A stretch of DNA of 64,000 nucleotides from NCBI GenBank assembly GCA_964036665.1, contig OZ038526.1, positions 14,384,001 to 14,448,000 on the forward strand, in the 5' to 3' direction. Origin of the DNA: Gordius sp. MW1. Lineage: Eukaryota; Nematomorpha; Gordioida; Gordea; Gordiidae. Numbering within the stretch: position 1 is the stretch's first letter; every line of letters begins with the position of its first letter. Made by a program: the position numbers and the translations under genes. The notes beneath the pieces are model-generated. The model had not been told where the DNA came from. It did not search any database and saw nothing but the letters and a program-made list of their open reading frames with translations. This document shows positions 49,151 to 62,080 of the stretch, one piece after another.

Positions 49151-50431
49151 CGTCTTTTGTCGAAATGATAATTTTTGCAGCTTAAAACTTCTTTTCGGGA
49201 GCGAATCGAGGATAATAGGATTCTCAAATTGGCATTCTTTTATATATTTTTTCAGGCTCTTTCACATAAAATAACAAAAATGAATTTTTTTTACCTAAAA
49301 ATTTTTCACATTTTTTCTTTCAACCGTATTCATCCGATGAAAGTTGTCGTTTTAAGACGTGATTTCCATGAAAAAAAGCAAAATTTATGAGAATCAGAAA
49401 ACAATTACTTCGCAAAGAGCAGTTTTTAAAAAGCACTCACGTTGCGATACAACAAACTAATCGCAACAATAAAACGTTCTCTTTTGTCAAAATGATAATT
49501 TTCGCAGCTTAAAACTTCTTTTCGGGAGCGAATCGAGGATAATAGGATTCTCAAATAAGCTTTCTTTTATATATTTTTTCAGGCTCTTTCACATAAAATA
49601 ACAAAAAAGAATTTTTTTTACCTAAAAATTTTTCACATTTTTTCTTTCAAGACGTGATTTCCATGATAAAAAGTAAAATTTTATCAGAATCAAAAAACAA
49701 TTATTTGAAATCATGATCGCAAAGAGCAGTTTTCAAAAATTAAGCAATCACGTTGCGATACAACAAACTAACCGCAACAATAAAACGTTGTCTTTTGTCG
49801 AAATGATAATTTTCGCAGGTTAAAACTTTTTTCCGGGAGCGAATCGAGGATAATAAGATACTCAAATTGGCTTTCTTTTATATATTTTTTCAGGCTCTTT
49901 CACATAAAATAACAAAAAAGAAACTTTTTTACCTTAAAATTTTTAACATGTTTTCTTTCAACCGTATTCATCCGATGAAGTTGCCGTTTTAACACGTGAT
50001 TTCCATGATAAAAAGTAAAATTTTATCAGAATCAGAAAACAAATACTTTGAAATCATGATCGCAAAGAGCAGTGTGCAAAAATTAAGCACTCACGCTGCG
50101 ATACAACAAACTAATCGCAACAATAAAACGTTGTCTTTTGTCGAAATGATAATTTTCGCAGCTTAAAACTTCTTTTCGGGAGCGAATCGAGGATAATAGG
50201 ATTCTCATTGGCTTTCTTTTATATATTTTTTCAGGCTCTTTCACATAAAATAACAAAAAAAAAAAAAATTTTTACCTCAAATTTTCAATTTTTTTTCCAA
50301 CATTTTCATCCGATGAAAGTTGTCGTTTTAAGACGTGATTTTCATGATAAAAAGTAAAATTTTATCAGAATCAGAAAACAAATTACGTTGAAATCATGAT
50401 CGCAAAGAGCAGTGTCCAAAAATTAAGCACT

Positions 50432-50559
50432 CACGTTGCGATACAACAAACTAATCGCAACAATAAAACGTTCTCTTTTGTCAAAATGATAATTTCACGT
50501 TGCGATACAACAAACTAATCGCAACAATAAAACGTTGTCTTTTGTCGAAATGATAATTT
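50432..50559 (+). repeat. 64-bp duplication within satellite B
   Basis: CACGTTGCGATACAACAAAC and the following ~40 bases occur at 50432 and again at 50496. The first copy stops inside AATGATAATTTC and restarts at CACGTTGCG. A partial monomer of 64 bases has been duplicated, which makes the local spacing about 404 bp where 340 is expected. Confidence 0.85.
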
Positions 50560-52261
50560 TCGCAGCTTAAAAGTTCTTTTCGGGATCGAATCGAGGATAA
50601 TAGGATTCTCAAATTGGCTTTCTTTTATATATTTTTTCAGGCTCTTTCACATAAAATAACAAAAAAGAAATTTTTTTACCTCAAATTTTCAATTTTTTTT
50701 CCAACAGTTTTCATCCGATGAAAGTTGTCGTTTTAAGACGTGATTTTCATGATAAAAAGTAAAATTTTATCAGAATTAGAAAACAAATTACGTTGAAATC
50801 ATGATCGCAAAGAGCAGTGTCCAAAATTAAGCACTCACGTTGCGATACAACAAACTAATCGCAACAATAAAACGTTCTCTTTTGTCAAAATGATAATTTT
50901 CGCAGCTTAAAAACTTCTTTTCGGGAGCGAATCGAGGATAATAGGATTCTCAAATTGGCTTTTTTTACATATATTTTTAAGCTCTTTCACAGAAAATAAC
51001 AAAAAAGAAATTTTTTTACCTCAAAATTTTCACATTTTTTCTTTCAACCGTATTCATCCGATGAAAGTTGTCGTTTTAAGACGTGATTTCCATGATAAAA
51101 AGTAAAATTTTATCAGAATCAGAAAACAATTACTTTGAAATCATTATCGCAAAGAGCAGTTTTCAAAAATTAAGCACTCACGTTGCGATACAACATACTA
51201 ATCGCAACAATAAAACGTTGTCTTTTGTCGAAATGATAATTTTCGCAGCTTAAAACTTCTTTTCGGGAGCGAATCGAGGATAATAGGATTCTCAAATTGG
51301 CTTTCTTTTATATATTTTTTCAGGCTCTTTCACATAAAATAACAAAATAGAAATTTTTTTACCTCAAAATTTTCACATTTTTTCTTTCAACCGTATTCAT
51401 CCGTTGAAAGTTGTCGTTTAAGGACGTGATTTCCATGATAAAAACTAAAATTTTTTTAGAATCAGAAAACAGTTACTTTAAAATCATGATCGCACAGAGC
51501 AGTTTTCAAAAATTAAGCACTCACGTTGCGATACAACAAACTAATCGCAACAATAAAACGTTGTCTTTTGTTGAAATGATAATTTTCGCAGCTTAAAAAC
51601 TTCTTTTCGGGAGCGAATCGAGGATAATAGGATTCTCAAATTGGCTTTATTTTATATATTTTTTCAGGCTCTTTTACATAAAATAACAAAATAGAAATTT
51701 TTTTACCTCAAAATTTTCACTTTCTTTCCAACCGTTTTCATCCGATGAAAGTTGTCGTTTTAAGACGTGATTTCCATGAAAAAAAGTAAAATTTTATCAG
51801 AATCAGAAAACAAATTACTTTGAAATCATGATTGCAAAGAGCAGTGTCCAAAAAGTAAGCACTCACGTTGCGAACAACAAACTAATCGCAACAATAAAAC
51901 GTTCTCTTTTGTCAAAATGATAATTTTCGCAGCTTAAAAACTTCTTTTCGGGAGCGAATCGAGGATAATAGGATTCTCAAATTGGCTTTCTTTTATATAT
52001 TTTTTCAGGCTCTTTCACATAAATAAACAAAAAAAATATTTTTACCTCAAAATTTTTCACTTTTTTTCCAATCGTAATCATCCGATGAAAGTTGTCGTTT
52101 TAAGACGTGATTTGCATGATAAAAAGTAAAAATTTATCAGAATCAGAAAACAATTACTTTAAAATCATGATCGCAAAGAGCAGTGTGCAAAAATTAAGCA
52201 CTCACGCTGCGATACAACAAACTAATCGCAAAAATAAAACGTTCTCTTTTGTCAAAATGAT

Positions 52262-53626
52262 AATTTTCGCAGCTTAAAACTTCTTTTCGGGAGCGAATCG
52301 AGGATAATAGGATTCTCAAATTGGCTTTCTTTATATATTTTTTCAGACTCTTTCACATAAAATAACAAAAAATAATTTTTTTACCTAAAAATTTTTCACA
52401 TTTTTCCTTTCAACCGTATTCATCCGATGAAAGTTGTCGTTTTAACACGTGATTTCCATGATAAAAAGTAAAATTTTATCAGAATCAGAAAACAAATACT
52501 TTAAAATCATGATCGCAAAGAGCAGTTTTCAAAAATTAAGCACTCACGTTGCGATACAACAAACTAATCGCAACAATAAAACGTTGTCTTTTGTCGAAAT
52601 GATAATTTTCGCAGCTTAAAAACTTCTTTTCGATAGCGAATCGAGGATAATAGGATTCTCAAATTGGCTTTCTTTTATATATTTTTTCAGGCTCTTTCAC
52701 ATAAAATAACAAAAAAGAAATTTTTTTACCTCAAATTTTCAATTTCTTTCCAACCGTTTTCATCCGATGAAAGTTGTCGTTTTAAGACGTGATTTCCATG
52801 AAAAAAAGTAAAATTTTATCAGAATCAGAAAACAAATTACTTTGAAATCATGATTGCAAAGAGCAGTGTGCAAAAAGTAAGCACTCACGTTGCGAACAAC
52901 AAACTAATCGCAACAATAAAACGTTCTCTTTTGTCAAAATGATAATTTTCGCAGCTTAAAAACTTCTTTTCGATAGCGAATCGAGGATAATAGGATTCTC
53001 AAATTGGCTTTCTTTATATATTTTTTCAGGCTCTTTCACATAAAATAACAAAAAATAATTTTTTTACCTAAAAATTTTTCACATTTTTCCTTTCAACCGT
53101 ATTCATCCGATGAAAGTTGTCGTTTTAACACGTGATTTCCATGATAAAAAGTAAAATTTTATCAGAATCAGAAAACAAATACTTTAAAATCATGATCGCA
53201 AAGAGCAGTTTTCAAAAATTAAGCACTCACGTTGCGATACAACAAACTAATCGCAACAATAAAACGTTGTCTTTTGTCGAAATGATAATTTTCGCAGCTT
53301 AAAACTTCTTTTCGGGAGCGAATCGAGGATAATAGGATTCTCAAATTGGCTTTCTTTTATATATTTTTTCAGGCTGTTTCACATAAAATAACAAAAAAGA
53401 AATTTTTTTACCTCAAATTTTCAATTTCTTTCCAACCGTTTTCATCCGATGAAAGTTGTCGTTTTAAGACGTGATTTCCACGAAAAAAAGTAAAATTTTA
53501 TCAGAATCAGAAAACAAATTACTTTGAAATCATGATTGCAAAGAGCAGTGTGCAAAAAGTAAGCACTCACGTTGCGAACAACAAACTAATCGCAACAATA
53601 AAACGTTCTCTTTTGTCAAAATGATA
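52262..53626 (+). repeat. Dimer duplication in satellite B (~683 bp unit)
   Basis: Two adjacent monomers are repeated as a pair. TTGGCTTTCTTTATATATTT (with one T fewer than usual) occurs at 52321 and 53004. CGATAGCGAATC, replacing the usual CGGGAGCGAATC, occurs at 52631, 52971 and 53653. The variant CACGTTGCGAACAACAAAC, lacking TA, also recurs. The 682-683 bp offset is two monomers. Confidence 0.75.
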
Positions 53627-54599
53627 ATTTTCGCAGCTTAAAAACTTCTTTTCGATAGCGAATCGAGGATAATAGGATTCTCAAATTGGCTTTCTTTTAT
53701 ATATTTTTTCAGGCTCTTTCACATAAACAAACAAAAAAAAATTTTTTACCTAAAAATTTTTCACTTTTTTTCCAATCGTAATCATCCGATGAAAGTTGTC
53801 GTTTTAAGACGTGATTTCCATGATAAAAAGTAAAAATTTATCAGAATCAGAAAACAATTACTTTGAAATCATGATCGCAAAGAGCAGTGTGCAAAAATTA
53901 AGCACTCACGTTGCGATACAACAAACTAATCGCAACAATAAAACGTTCTCTTTTGTCAAAATGATAATTTTCGCAGCTTAAAAACTTCTTTTCGGGAGCG
54001 AATCGAGGATAATAGGATTCTAATTGGCTTTCTTTTATATATTTTTTTAAGCTGTTTCACATAAAATAACAAAATAGAAATTTTTTACCTCAAAAATTTT
54101 ACTTTTTTTCAACCGTTTTGAAAGTTGTCCTTTTAAGACGTGATTTCCATGAAAAAAAGCAAAAATTTATCAGAATCAGAAAACTATTACTTTGAAATCA
54201 TGATCGCAAAGAGCAGTTTTCAAAAATTAAGCACTCACGTTGCGATACAACATACTAATCGCAACAATAAAACGTTGTCTTTTGTCGAAATGATAATTTT
54301 CGCAGCTTAAAACTTCTTTTCGGGAGCGAATCGAGGATAATAGGATTCTCAAATTGGCTTTCTTTTATATATTTTTTCAGGCTCTTTCACATAAAATAAC
54401 AAAATAGAAATTTTTTTACCTCAAAATTTTCACATTTTTTCTTTCAACCGTATTCATCCGATGAAAGCTGTCGTTTTAAGACGTGATTTCCACTATAAAA
54501 AGTAAAATTTTATCAGAATCGAAAACAATTACTTTAAAATCATGATCGCAAAGAGCAGTTTTCAAAAACTAAGCACTCACGTTGCGATACAACAAACTA

Positions 54600-55480
54600 A
54601 TCGCAACAATAAAACGTTGTCTTTTTTCCAAATGATAATTTTCGCAGCTTAAAACTTCTTTTCGGGAGCGAATCAAAGATAATAGGATTCTCAAATTGGT
54701 TTTCTTTTATATATTTTTTCAGGCTCTTTCACATAAAATAACAAAATAGAAATTTTTTTACCTCAAAATTTTCACATTTTTTCTTTCAACCGTATTTATC
54801 CGATGAAAGTTGTCGTTTTAAGACGTGATTTCCATGATAAAAAGTAAAATTTTATCAGAATCAGAAAACAATTATTTTGAAATCATGATCGCAAAGAGCA
54901 GTTTTCAAAAATTAAGCACTCACGTTGCGATACAACAAACTAATCGCAACAATAAAACGTTGTCTTTTGTCGAAATGATAATTTTCGCAGCTTAAAACTT
55001 CTTTTAGGGAGCGAATCGAGGATAATAGGATTCTCAAATTGGCTTTCTTTTATATATTTTTTCAGGCTCTTTCACATAAAATAACAAAATAGAAATTTTT
55101 TTACCTCAAAATTTTCACATTTTTTCTTTCAACCGTATTCATCCGATGAAAGCTGTCGTTTTAAGACGTGATTTGCACGATAAAAAGTAAAATTTTATCA
55201 GAATCAGAAAACAATTACTTTGAAATCATGATCGCAAAGAGCAGTTTTCAAAAATTAAGCACTCACGTTGCGATACAACAAACTAATCGCAACAATAAAA
55301 CGTTGTCTTTTGTCCAAATGATAATTTTCGTAGCTTAAAACTTCTTTTCGGGAGCGAATCAAAGATAATAGGATTCTCAAATTGGTTTTCTTTTATATAT
55401 TTTTTCAGGCTCTTTCACATAAAATAACAAAATAGAAATTTTTTGACCTCAAAATTTTCACTTTTTTAACCGTATGCATC
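54600..55480 (+). repeat. Second dimer duplication in satellite B (~685 bp offset)
   Basis: The linked variants GAATCAAAGATAATAGG and ATTGGTTTTC occur at about 54671 and again at about 55357, and GATGAAAGCTGTCG occurs near 54461 and 55145. An offset of about 684-686 bp is two monomers, so an alternating pair of monomer types has been copied. Confidence 0.65.
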
Positions 55481-58025
55481 CGATGAAAGTTGTCGTTTAA
55501 AGACGTGATTTCCATGAAAAAAAGCAAAAATTTATTAGAATCAGAAAACAAATTACTTTGAAATCATGATCGCAAAGAGCAGTGTCCAAAAATTAAGCAC
55601 TCACGTTGCGATACAACAAACTAATCGCACCAATAAAACGTTATCTTTGTCAAAATGATAATTTTCGCAGCTTAAAACTTCTTTTCGGGAGCAAATCGAG
55701 GATAAAAGGATTCTCAAATGGCTTTCTTTTATATATTTTTTCAGGCTCTTTCACATAAAATAACAAAAAAGAAATTTTTTTACCTCAAAATTTTCAAATT
55801 TTTTTCTAACCGTTTTCATCCGATGAAAGTTGTCGTTTTAAGACGTGATTTCCATGATAAAAGTAAAATTTTATAAGAATCAGAAAACAATTACTTTGAA
55901 ATCATGATCGCAAAGAGCAGTGTGCAAAAATTCAGCACTCACGTTGCGATACAACAAACTAATCGCACCAATAAAACGTTCTCTTATGTCATAATGATAA
56001 TTTTCGCAGCTTAAAACTTCTTTTCGGGAGCGAATCGAGGATAATAGGATTCTCAAATTGGCTTTTTTTACATATATTTTTAAGCTCTTTCACAGAAAAT
56101 AACAAAAAAGAAATTTTTTTACCTCAAAATTTTCACATTTTTTCTTTCAACCGTATTCATCCGATGAAAGTTGTCGTTTTAAGACGTGATTTCCATGATA
56201 AAAAGTAAAAATTTATCAGAATCAGAAAACAATTACTTTGAAATCATGATCCCAAAGAGCAGTTTTCAACAATTAAGCACTCACGTTACGATACAACAAA
56301 CTAATCGCAACTATAAAACGTTCTCTTTTGTCAAAATGATAATTTTCGCAGCTTAAAAACTTCTTTTCGGGAGCGAATCGAGTATAATAGGATTCTCAAA
56401 TTAGCTTTCTTTTACATATTTTTTCAGGCTCTTTCACATAAAATAACAAAATAGAAATTTTTTTACCTCAAAATTTTCACTTTTTTAACCGTATGCATCC
56501 GATGAAAGTTGTCGTTTAAAGACGTGATTTCCTGATAAAAAGTAAAAATTTATCAGAATCAGAAAACAAATTACTTTGAAATCATGATCGCAAAGAGCAG
56601 TGTCCGAAAATTAAGCACTCACGTTGCGACACAACAAACTAATCGCACCAATAAAACGTTCTCTTTTGTCAAAATGATAATTTTCGCAGCTTAAAACTTC
56701 TTTTCGGGAGCGAATCAAAGATAATAGGATTCTCAAATTGGTTTTCTTTTATATATTTTTTCAGGCTCTTTCACATAAAATAACAAAATAGAAATTTTTT
56801 GACCTCAAAATTTTCACTTTTTTAACCGTATGCATCCGATGAAAGTTGTCGTTTAAAGACGTGATTTCCATGAAAAAAAGCAAAAATTTATCAGAATCAG
56901 AAAACAAATTACTTTGAAATCATGATCGCAAAGAGCAGTGTCCAAAAATTAAGCACTCACGTTGCGATACAACAAACTAATCGCACCAATAAAACGTTCT
57001 CTTTGTCAAAATGATAATTTTCGCAGCTTAAAACTTCTTTTCGGGAGCAAATCGAGGATAAAAGGATTCTCAAATCGGCTTTCTTTTATATATTTTTTCA
57101 GGCTCTTTCACATAAAATAACAAAAAAGAAATTTTTTTACCTCAAAATTTTCAATTTTTTTTCTAACCGTTTTCATCCGATGAAAGTTGTCGTTTTAAGA
57201 CGTGATTTCCATGATAAAAGTAAAATTTTATAAGAATCAGAAAACAATTACTTTGAAATCATGATCGCAAAGAGCAGTGTGCAAAAATTCAGCACTCACG
57301 TTGCGATACAACAAACTAATCGCACCAATAAAACGTTCTCTTATGTCATAATGATAATTTTCGCAGCTTAAAACTTCTTTTCGGGAGCGAATCGAGGATA
57401 ATAGGATTCTCAAATTGGCTTTTTTTACATATATTTTTAAGCTCTTTCACAGAAAATAACAAAAAAGAAATTTTTTTACCTCAAAATTTTCACATTTTTT
57501 CTTTCAACCGTATTCATCCGATGAAAGTTGTCGTTTTAAGACGTGATTTCCATGATAAAAAGTAAAAATTTATCAGAATCAGAAAACGAGCAGTTTTCAA
57601 CAATTAAGCACTCACGTTACGATACAACAAACTAATCGCAACTATAAAACGTTCTCTTTTGTCAAAATGATAATTTTCGCAGCTTAAAAACTTCTTTTCG
57701 GGAGCGAATCGAGTATAATAGGATTCTCAAATTAGCTTTCTTTTACATATTTTTTCAGGCTCTTTCACATAAAATAACAAAATAGAAATTTTTTTACTTC
57801 AAAATTTTCACTTTTTTAACCGTATGCATCCGATGAAAGTTGTCGTTTAAAGACGTGATTTCCTGATATAAAGTAAAAATTTATCAGAATCAGAAAACAA
57901 ATTACTTTGAAATCATGATCGCAAAGAGCAGTGTCCGAAAATTAAGCACTCACGTTGCGACACAACAAACTAATCGCACCAATAAAACGTTCTCTTTTGT
58001 CAAAATGATAATTTTCGCAGCTTAA
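55340..58025 (+). repeat. Tetramer higher-order repeat of satellite B (~1356 bp)
   Basis: Two consecutive copies, about 55340-56695 and 56696-58025. Paired variants are CAAAGATAATAGG (55360, 56716), GGGAGCAAATCGAGGATAAA (55687, 57043), TTATGTCATAATG (55984, 57341), GAGTATAATAGG (56380, 57711) and GATTTCCTGATA. The offset is 1356-1357 bp, falling to about 1331 after a 27-base deletion near 57587 in the second copy. Confidence 0.82.
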
Positions 58026-59928
58026 AACTTCTTTTCGGGAGCGAATCAGGATAATAAGATTCTTAAATTGGCTTTCTTTTATATATTTTTTCAGGCTCTT
58101 TCACATAAAATAACAAAAAAAAAATTTTTTTACCTCAAAATTTTCACATTTTTTCTTTCAACCGTATTCATCCGATGAAAGTTGTCGTTTTAAGACGTGA
58201 TTTCCATGATAAAAAGTAAAATTTTATCATAATTAGAAAACAATTACTTTGAAATCATGATCGCAAAGAGCAGTGTCCAAAAATTAAGCACCCACGTTGC
58301 GATACAACAAACTAATCGCACCAATAAAACGTTCTCTTTTGTCAAAATGATAATTTTCGCAGCTTAAAACTTCTTTTCTGGAGCGAATCGAGGATAGGAT
58401 TCTCAAATACTCTTTCTTTTATATATTTTATCAGGCTCTTTCACATAAAATAACAAAAAATAATTTTTTTTACCTAAATATTTTTCACATTTTTTCTTTC
58501 AACTGTATTCATCCGATGAAAGTTGTCGTTTTAAGACGTGATTTCCATGATAAAAAGTAAAAATTTATAAGAATCAGAAAACAATTACTTTGAAATCATG
58601 ATCGCAAAGAGCAGTGTGCAAAAATTCAACACTCACGTTGCGATACAACAAACTAATCGCACCAATAAAACCTTCTCTTATGTCATAATGATAATTTTCG
58701 CAGCTTAAAACTTCTTTTCGGGAGCGAATCGAGGATAATAGGATTCTCAAATTGGCTTTTTTTACATATATTTTTAAGCTCTTTTACAGAAAATAACAAA
58801 AAAGAAATTTTTTTACCTCAAAATTTTCACATTTTTTCTTTCAACCGTATTCATCCGATGAAAGTTGTCATTTTAAGACGTGACTTCCATGATAAAAAGT
58901 AAAAATTTATCAGAATCAGAAAACAATTACTTTGAAATCATGATCGCAAAGAGCAGTTTTCAACAATTAAACACTCACGTTGCGATACAACAAACTTCTC
59001 GCAACTATAAAACGTTCTCTTTTGTCAAAATGATAATTTTCGCAGCTTAAAAACTTCTTTTCGGGAGCGAATCGTGTATAATAGGATTCTCAAATTAGCT
59101 TTCTTTTACATATATTTTTAAGCTCTTTCACAGAAAATAACAAAAAAGAAATTTTGTAACCTCAAAATTTTCACATTTTTTCTTTCAACCGTATTCATCG
59201 GATGAAAGTTGTCGTTTTAAGACGTGATTTCCATGATAAAAAGTAAAAATTTATAAGAATCAGAAAACAATTACTTTGAAATCATGATCGCAAAGAGCAG
59301 TGTGCAAAAATTCAACACTCACGTTGCGATACAACAAACTAATCGCACCAATAAAACGTTCTCTTATGTCATAATGATAATTTTTGCAGCTTAAAACTTC
59401 TTTTCGGGAGCGAATCGAGGATAATAGGATTCTCAAATTGGCTTTTTTTACATATATTTTTAAGCTCTTTTACAGAAAATAACAAAAAATTATTTTTTTT
59501 ACCTAAATATTTTTCACATTTTTTCTTTCAACTGTATTCATCCGATGAAAGTTGTCGTTTTAAGACGTGATTTCCTGATAAAAAGTAAAAATTTATCAGA
59601 ATCAGAAAACAAATTACTTTGAAATCATGATCGCAAAGAGCTGTGTGCAAAAATTCAGCATTCACGTTGCGATACAACAAACTAATCGCATCAATAAAAC
59701 GTTCTCTTATGTCATAATGATAATTTTCGCAGCTTAAAACTTCTTTTCGGGAGCGAATCGAGGATAATAGGATTCTCAAATTGGCTTTTTTTACATATAT
59801 TTTTAAGCTCTTTCACAGAAAATAACAAAAAAGAAATTTTGTAACCTCAAAATTTTCACATTTTTTCTTTCAACCGTATTCATCGGATGAAAGTTGTCGT
59901 TTTAAGACGTGATTTCCATGATAAAAAG

Positions 59929-59974
59929 TAAATTTTATCAGAATCAGAAACTAAATTTTATCAGAATCAGAAAA
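59929..59974 (+). repeat. 23-bp direct duplication within satellite B
   Basis: TAAATTTTATCAGAATCAGA begins at 59929 and again at 59952, a 23-base tandem duplication in the A-rich part of one monomer. It is a small slippage-type event and has not spread to other units in view. Confidence 0.85.
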
Positions 59975-61429
59975 CAATTACTTTGAAATCATGATCGCAA
60001 AGAGCAGTTTTCAAAAATTAAACACTCACGTTGCGATACAACAAACTACTCGCGACAATAAAACGTTGTCTTTTGTCAAAATGATAGTTCTCGCAGCTTA
60101 AAACCTCTTTTCGGAAGTCAATCGAGGATAAAAGGATTCTCAAATTGGCTTAATTTTATATATATTTTTACGCTCTTTCACATAGAATCGAAAAAAATAA
60201 ATATTTTTACCTCAAATTTTTCACATACCGTATTCATCCTATGAAAGTTGTCGTTTTAAGACGTGATTTCCATGATAAAAAGTAAAATTTTATCAGAATC
60301 AGAAAACAAATACTTTGAAATCATGATCGCAAAGAGCAGTGTGCAAAAATTAAGCACTCACGTTGCTATACAACATACTAATCGCAACAATAAAACGTTG
60401 TCTTTTGTCGAAATGATAATTTTCGCAGCTTAAAACTTCTTTTCGGGAGCGAATCGAGGATAATAGGATTCTCAAATTGGCTTTCTTTTATATATTTTTT
60501 CGGGCTCTTTCACATAAAATAACAAAATAGAAATTTTTTTACCTCAAAATTTTCACATTTTTTCTTTCAACCGTATTCATCCGATGAGAGTTGTCGTTTT
60601 AAGACGTGATTTCCATGATAAAAAGTAAAATTTTTGCAGAATCAGAAAACATTACTTTGAAATCATGATCGCAAAGAGCAGTGTCCAAAAATTAAGCACT
60701 CACGTTGCGCAACAAACTAATCGCACCAATAAAACGTTCTCTTTTGTCAAATGATAATTTTCGCAGCTTAAAACTTCTTTTCGGGAGCGAATCGAGGATA
60801 ATAGGATTCTCAAATTGGCTTTCTTTTATATATTTTTTCAGGCTCTTTCACATAAAATAACAAAAAAGAAATTTTTTTACCTCAAAATTTTCAATTTTTT
60901 TTCCAACCGTTTTCATCCGATGAAAGTTGTCGTTTTAAGACGTGATTTTCATGATAAAAAGTAAAATTTATCAGAATCAGAAAACAATTACTTTGAAATC
61001 ATGATCGCGAAGAGCAGTTATCAAAAATTAAGCATTCACGTTGTGATACAACAAACTAATCGCACCAATAAAACGTTCTCTTTTGTCAAAATGATAATTT
61101 TCGCAGCTTAAAACTTCTTTTCGGGAGCGAATCGAGGATAATAGGATTCTCAAATTGGCTTTCTTTTATATATTTTTTCAGGCTCTTTCACATAAAATAA
61201 CAAAATAGAAATTTTTTTACCTCAAAATTTTCACATTTTTTCTTTCAACCGTATTCATCCGATGAAAGTTATCGTTTTAAGACGTGATTTCCATGATAAA
61301 AAGTAAAATTTTATCAGAATCAGAAAACAATTACTTTGAAATCATGATCGCAAAGAGCAGTTTTCAAAAATTAAGCACTCACGTTGCGATACAACAAACT
61401 AATCGCAACAATAAAACGTTGTCTTTTGT

Positions 61430-62080
61430 CGAAATGATAATTTTCGCAGCTTAAAACTTTTTTCGGGAGCGAATCGAGGATAATAGGATTCTCAAATTGG
61501 CTTTCTTTTATATATTTTTTCAGGCTCTTTCACATAAAATAACAAAATAGAAATATTTTTGCCTCAAAATTTTCACTTTTATAAACGTATGCATCCGATG
61601 AAAGTTGTCGTTTAAAGACGTGATTTCCATGATAAAAAGTAAAAATTTATCAGAATCAGAAAACAAATTACTTTGAAATCATGATCGCAAAAAGCAGTGT
61701 CTAAAAATTAAGCACTCACGTTGCGATACAACAAACTAATCGCAACAATAAAACGTTGTCTTTTGTCGAAATGATAATTTTCGCAGCTTAAAACTTTTTT
61801 CGGGAGCGAATCGAGGATAATAGGATTCTCAAATTGGCTTTCTTTTATATATTTTTTCAGGCTCTTTCACATAAAATAACAAAATAGAAATATTTTTGCC
61901 TCAAAATTTTCACTTTTATAAACGTATGCATCCGATGAAAGTTGTCGTTTAAAGACGTGATTTCCATGATAAAAAGTAAAAATTTATCAGAATCAGAAAA
62001 CAAATTACTTTGAAATCATGATCGCAAAGAGCAGTGTACAAAAATTAAGCACTCACGTTGCGCAACAAACTAATCGCACC
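61430..62080 (+). repeat. Near-identical adjacent satellite B monomers
   Basis: Two successive units share AAACTTTTTTCGGGAGCGAA (one short C/T change from the usual), AAATAGAAATATTTTTGCCT and CACTTTTATAAACGTATGCA, at an offset of 341 bp. A further related unit is near 62900. This is a recent single-monomer duplication, in contrast to the dimer and tetramer duplications upstream. Confidence 0.75.

Noticed and set aside
49175-49390. Open frames in satellite B (49175-49390, 51411-51596, 59528-59779, 62058-62297, 63696-63920) as genes
   Set aside because: Each is one chance-open monomer of an array whose other units are closed in that frame, and they occur in different frames and strands.
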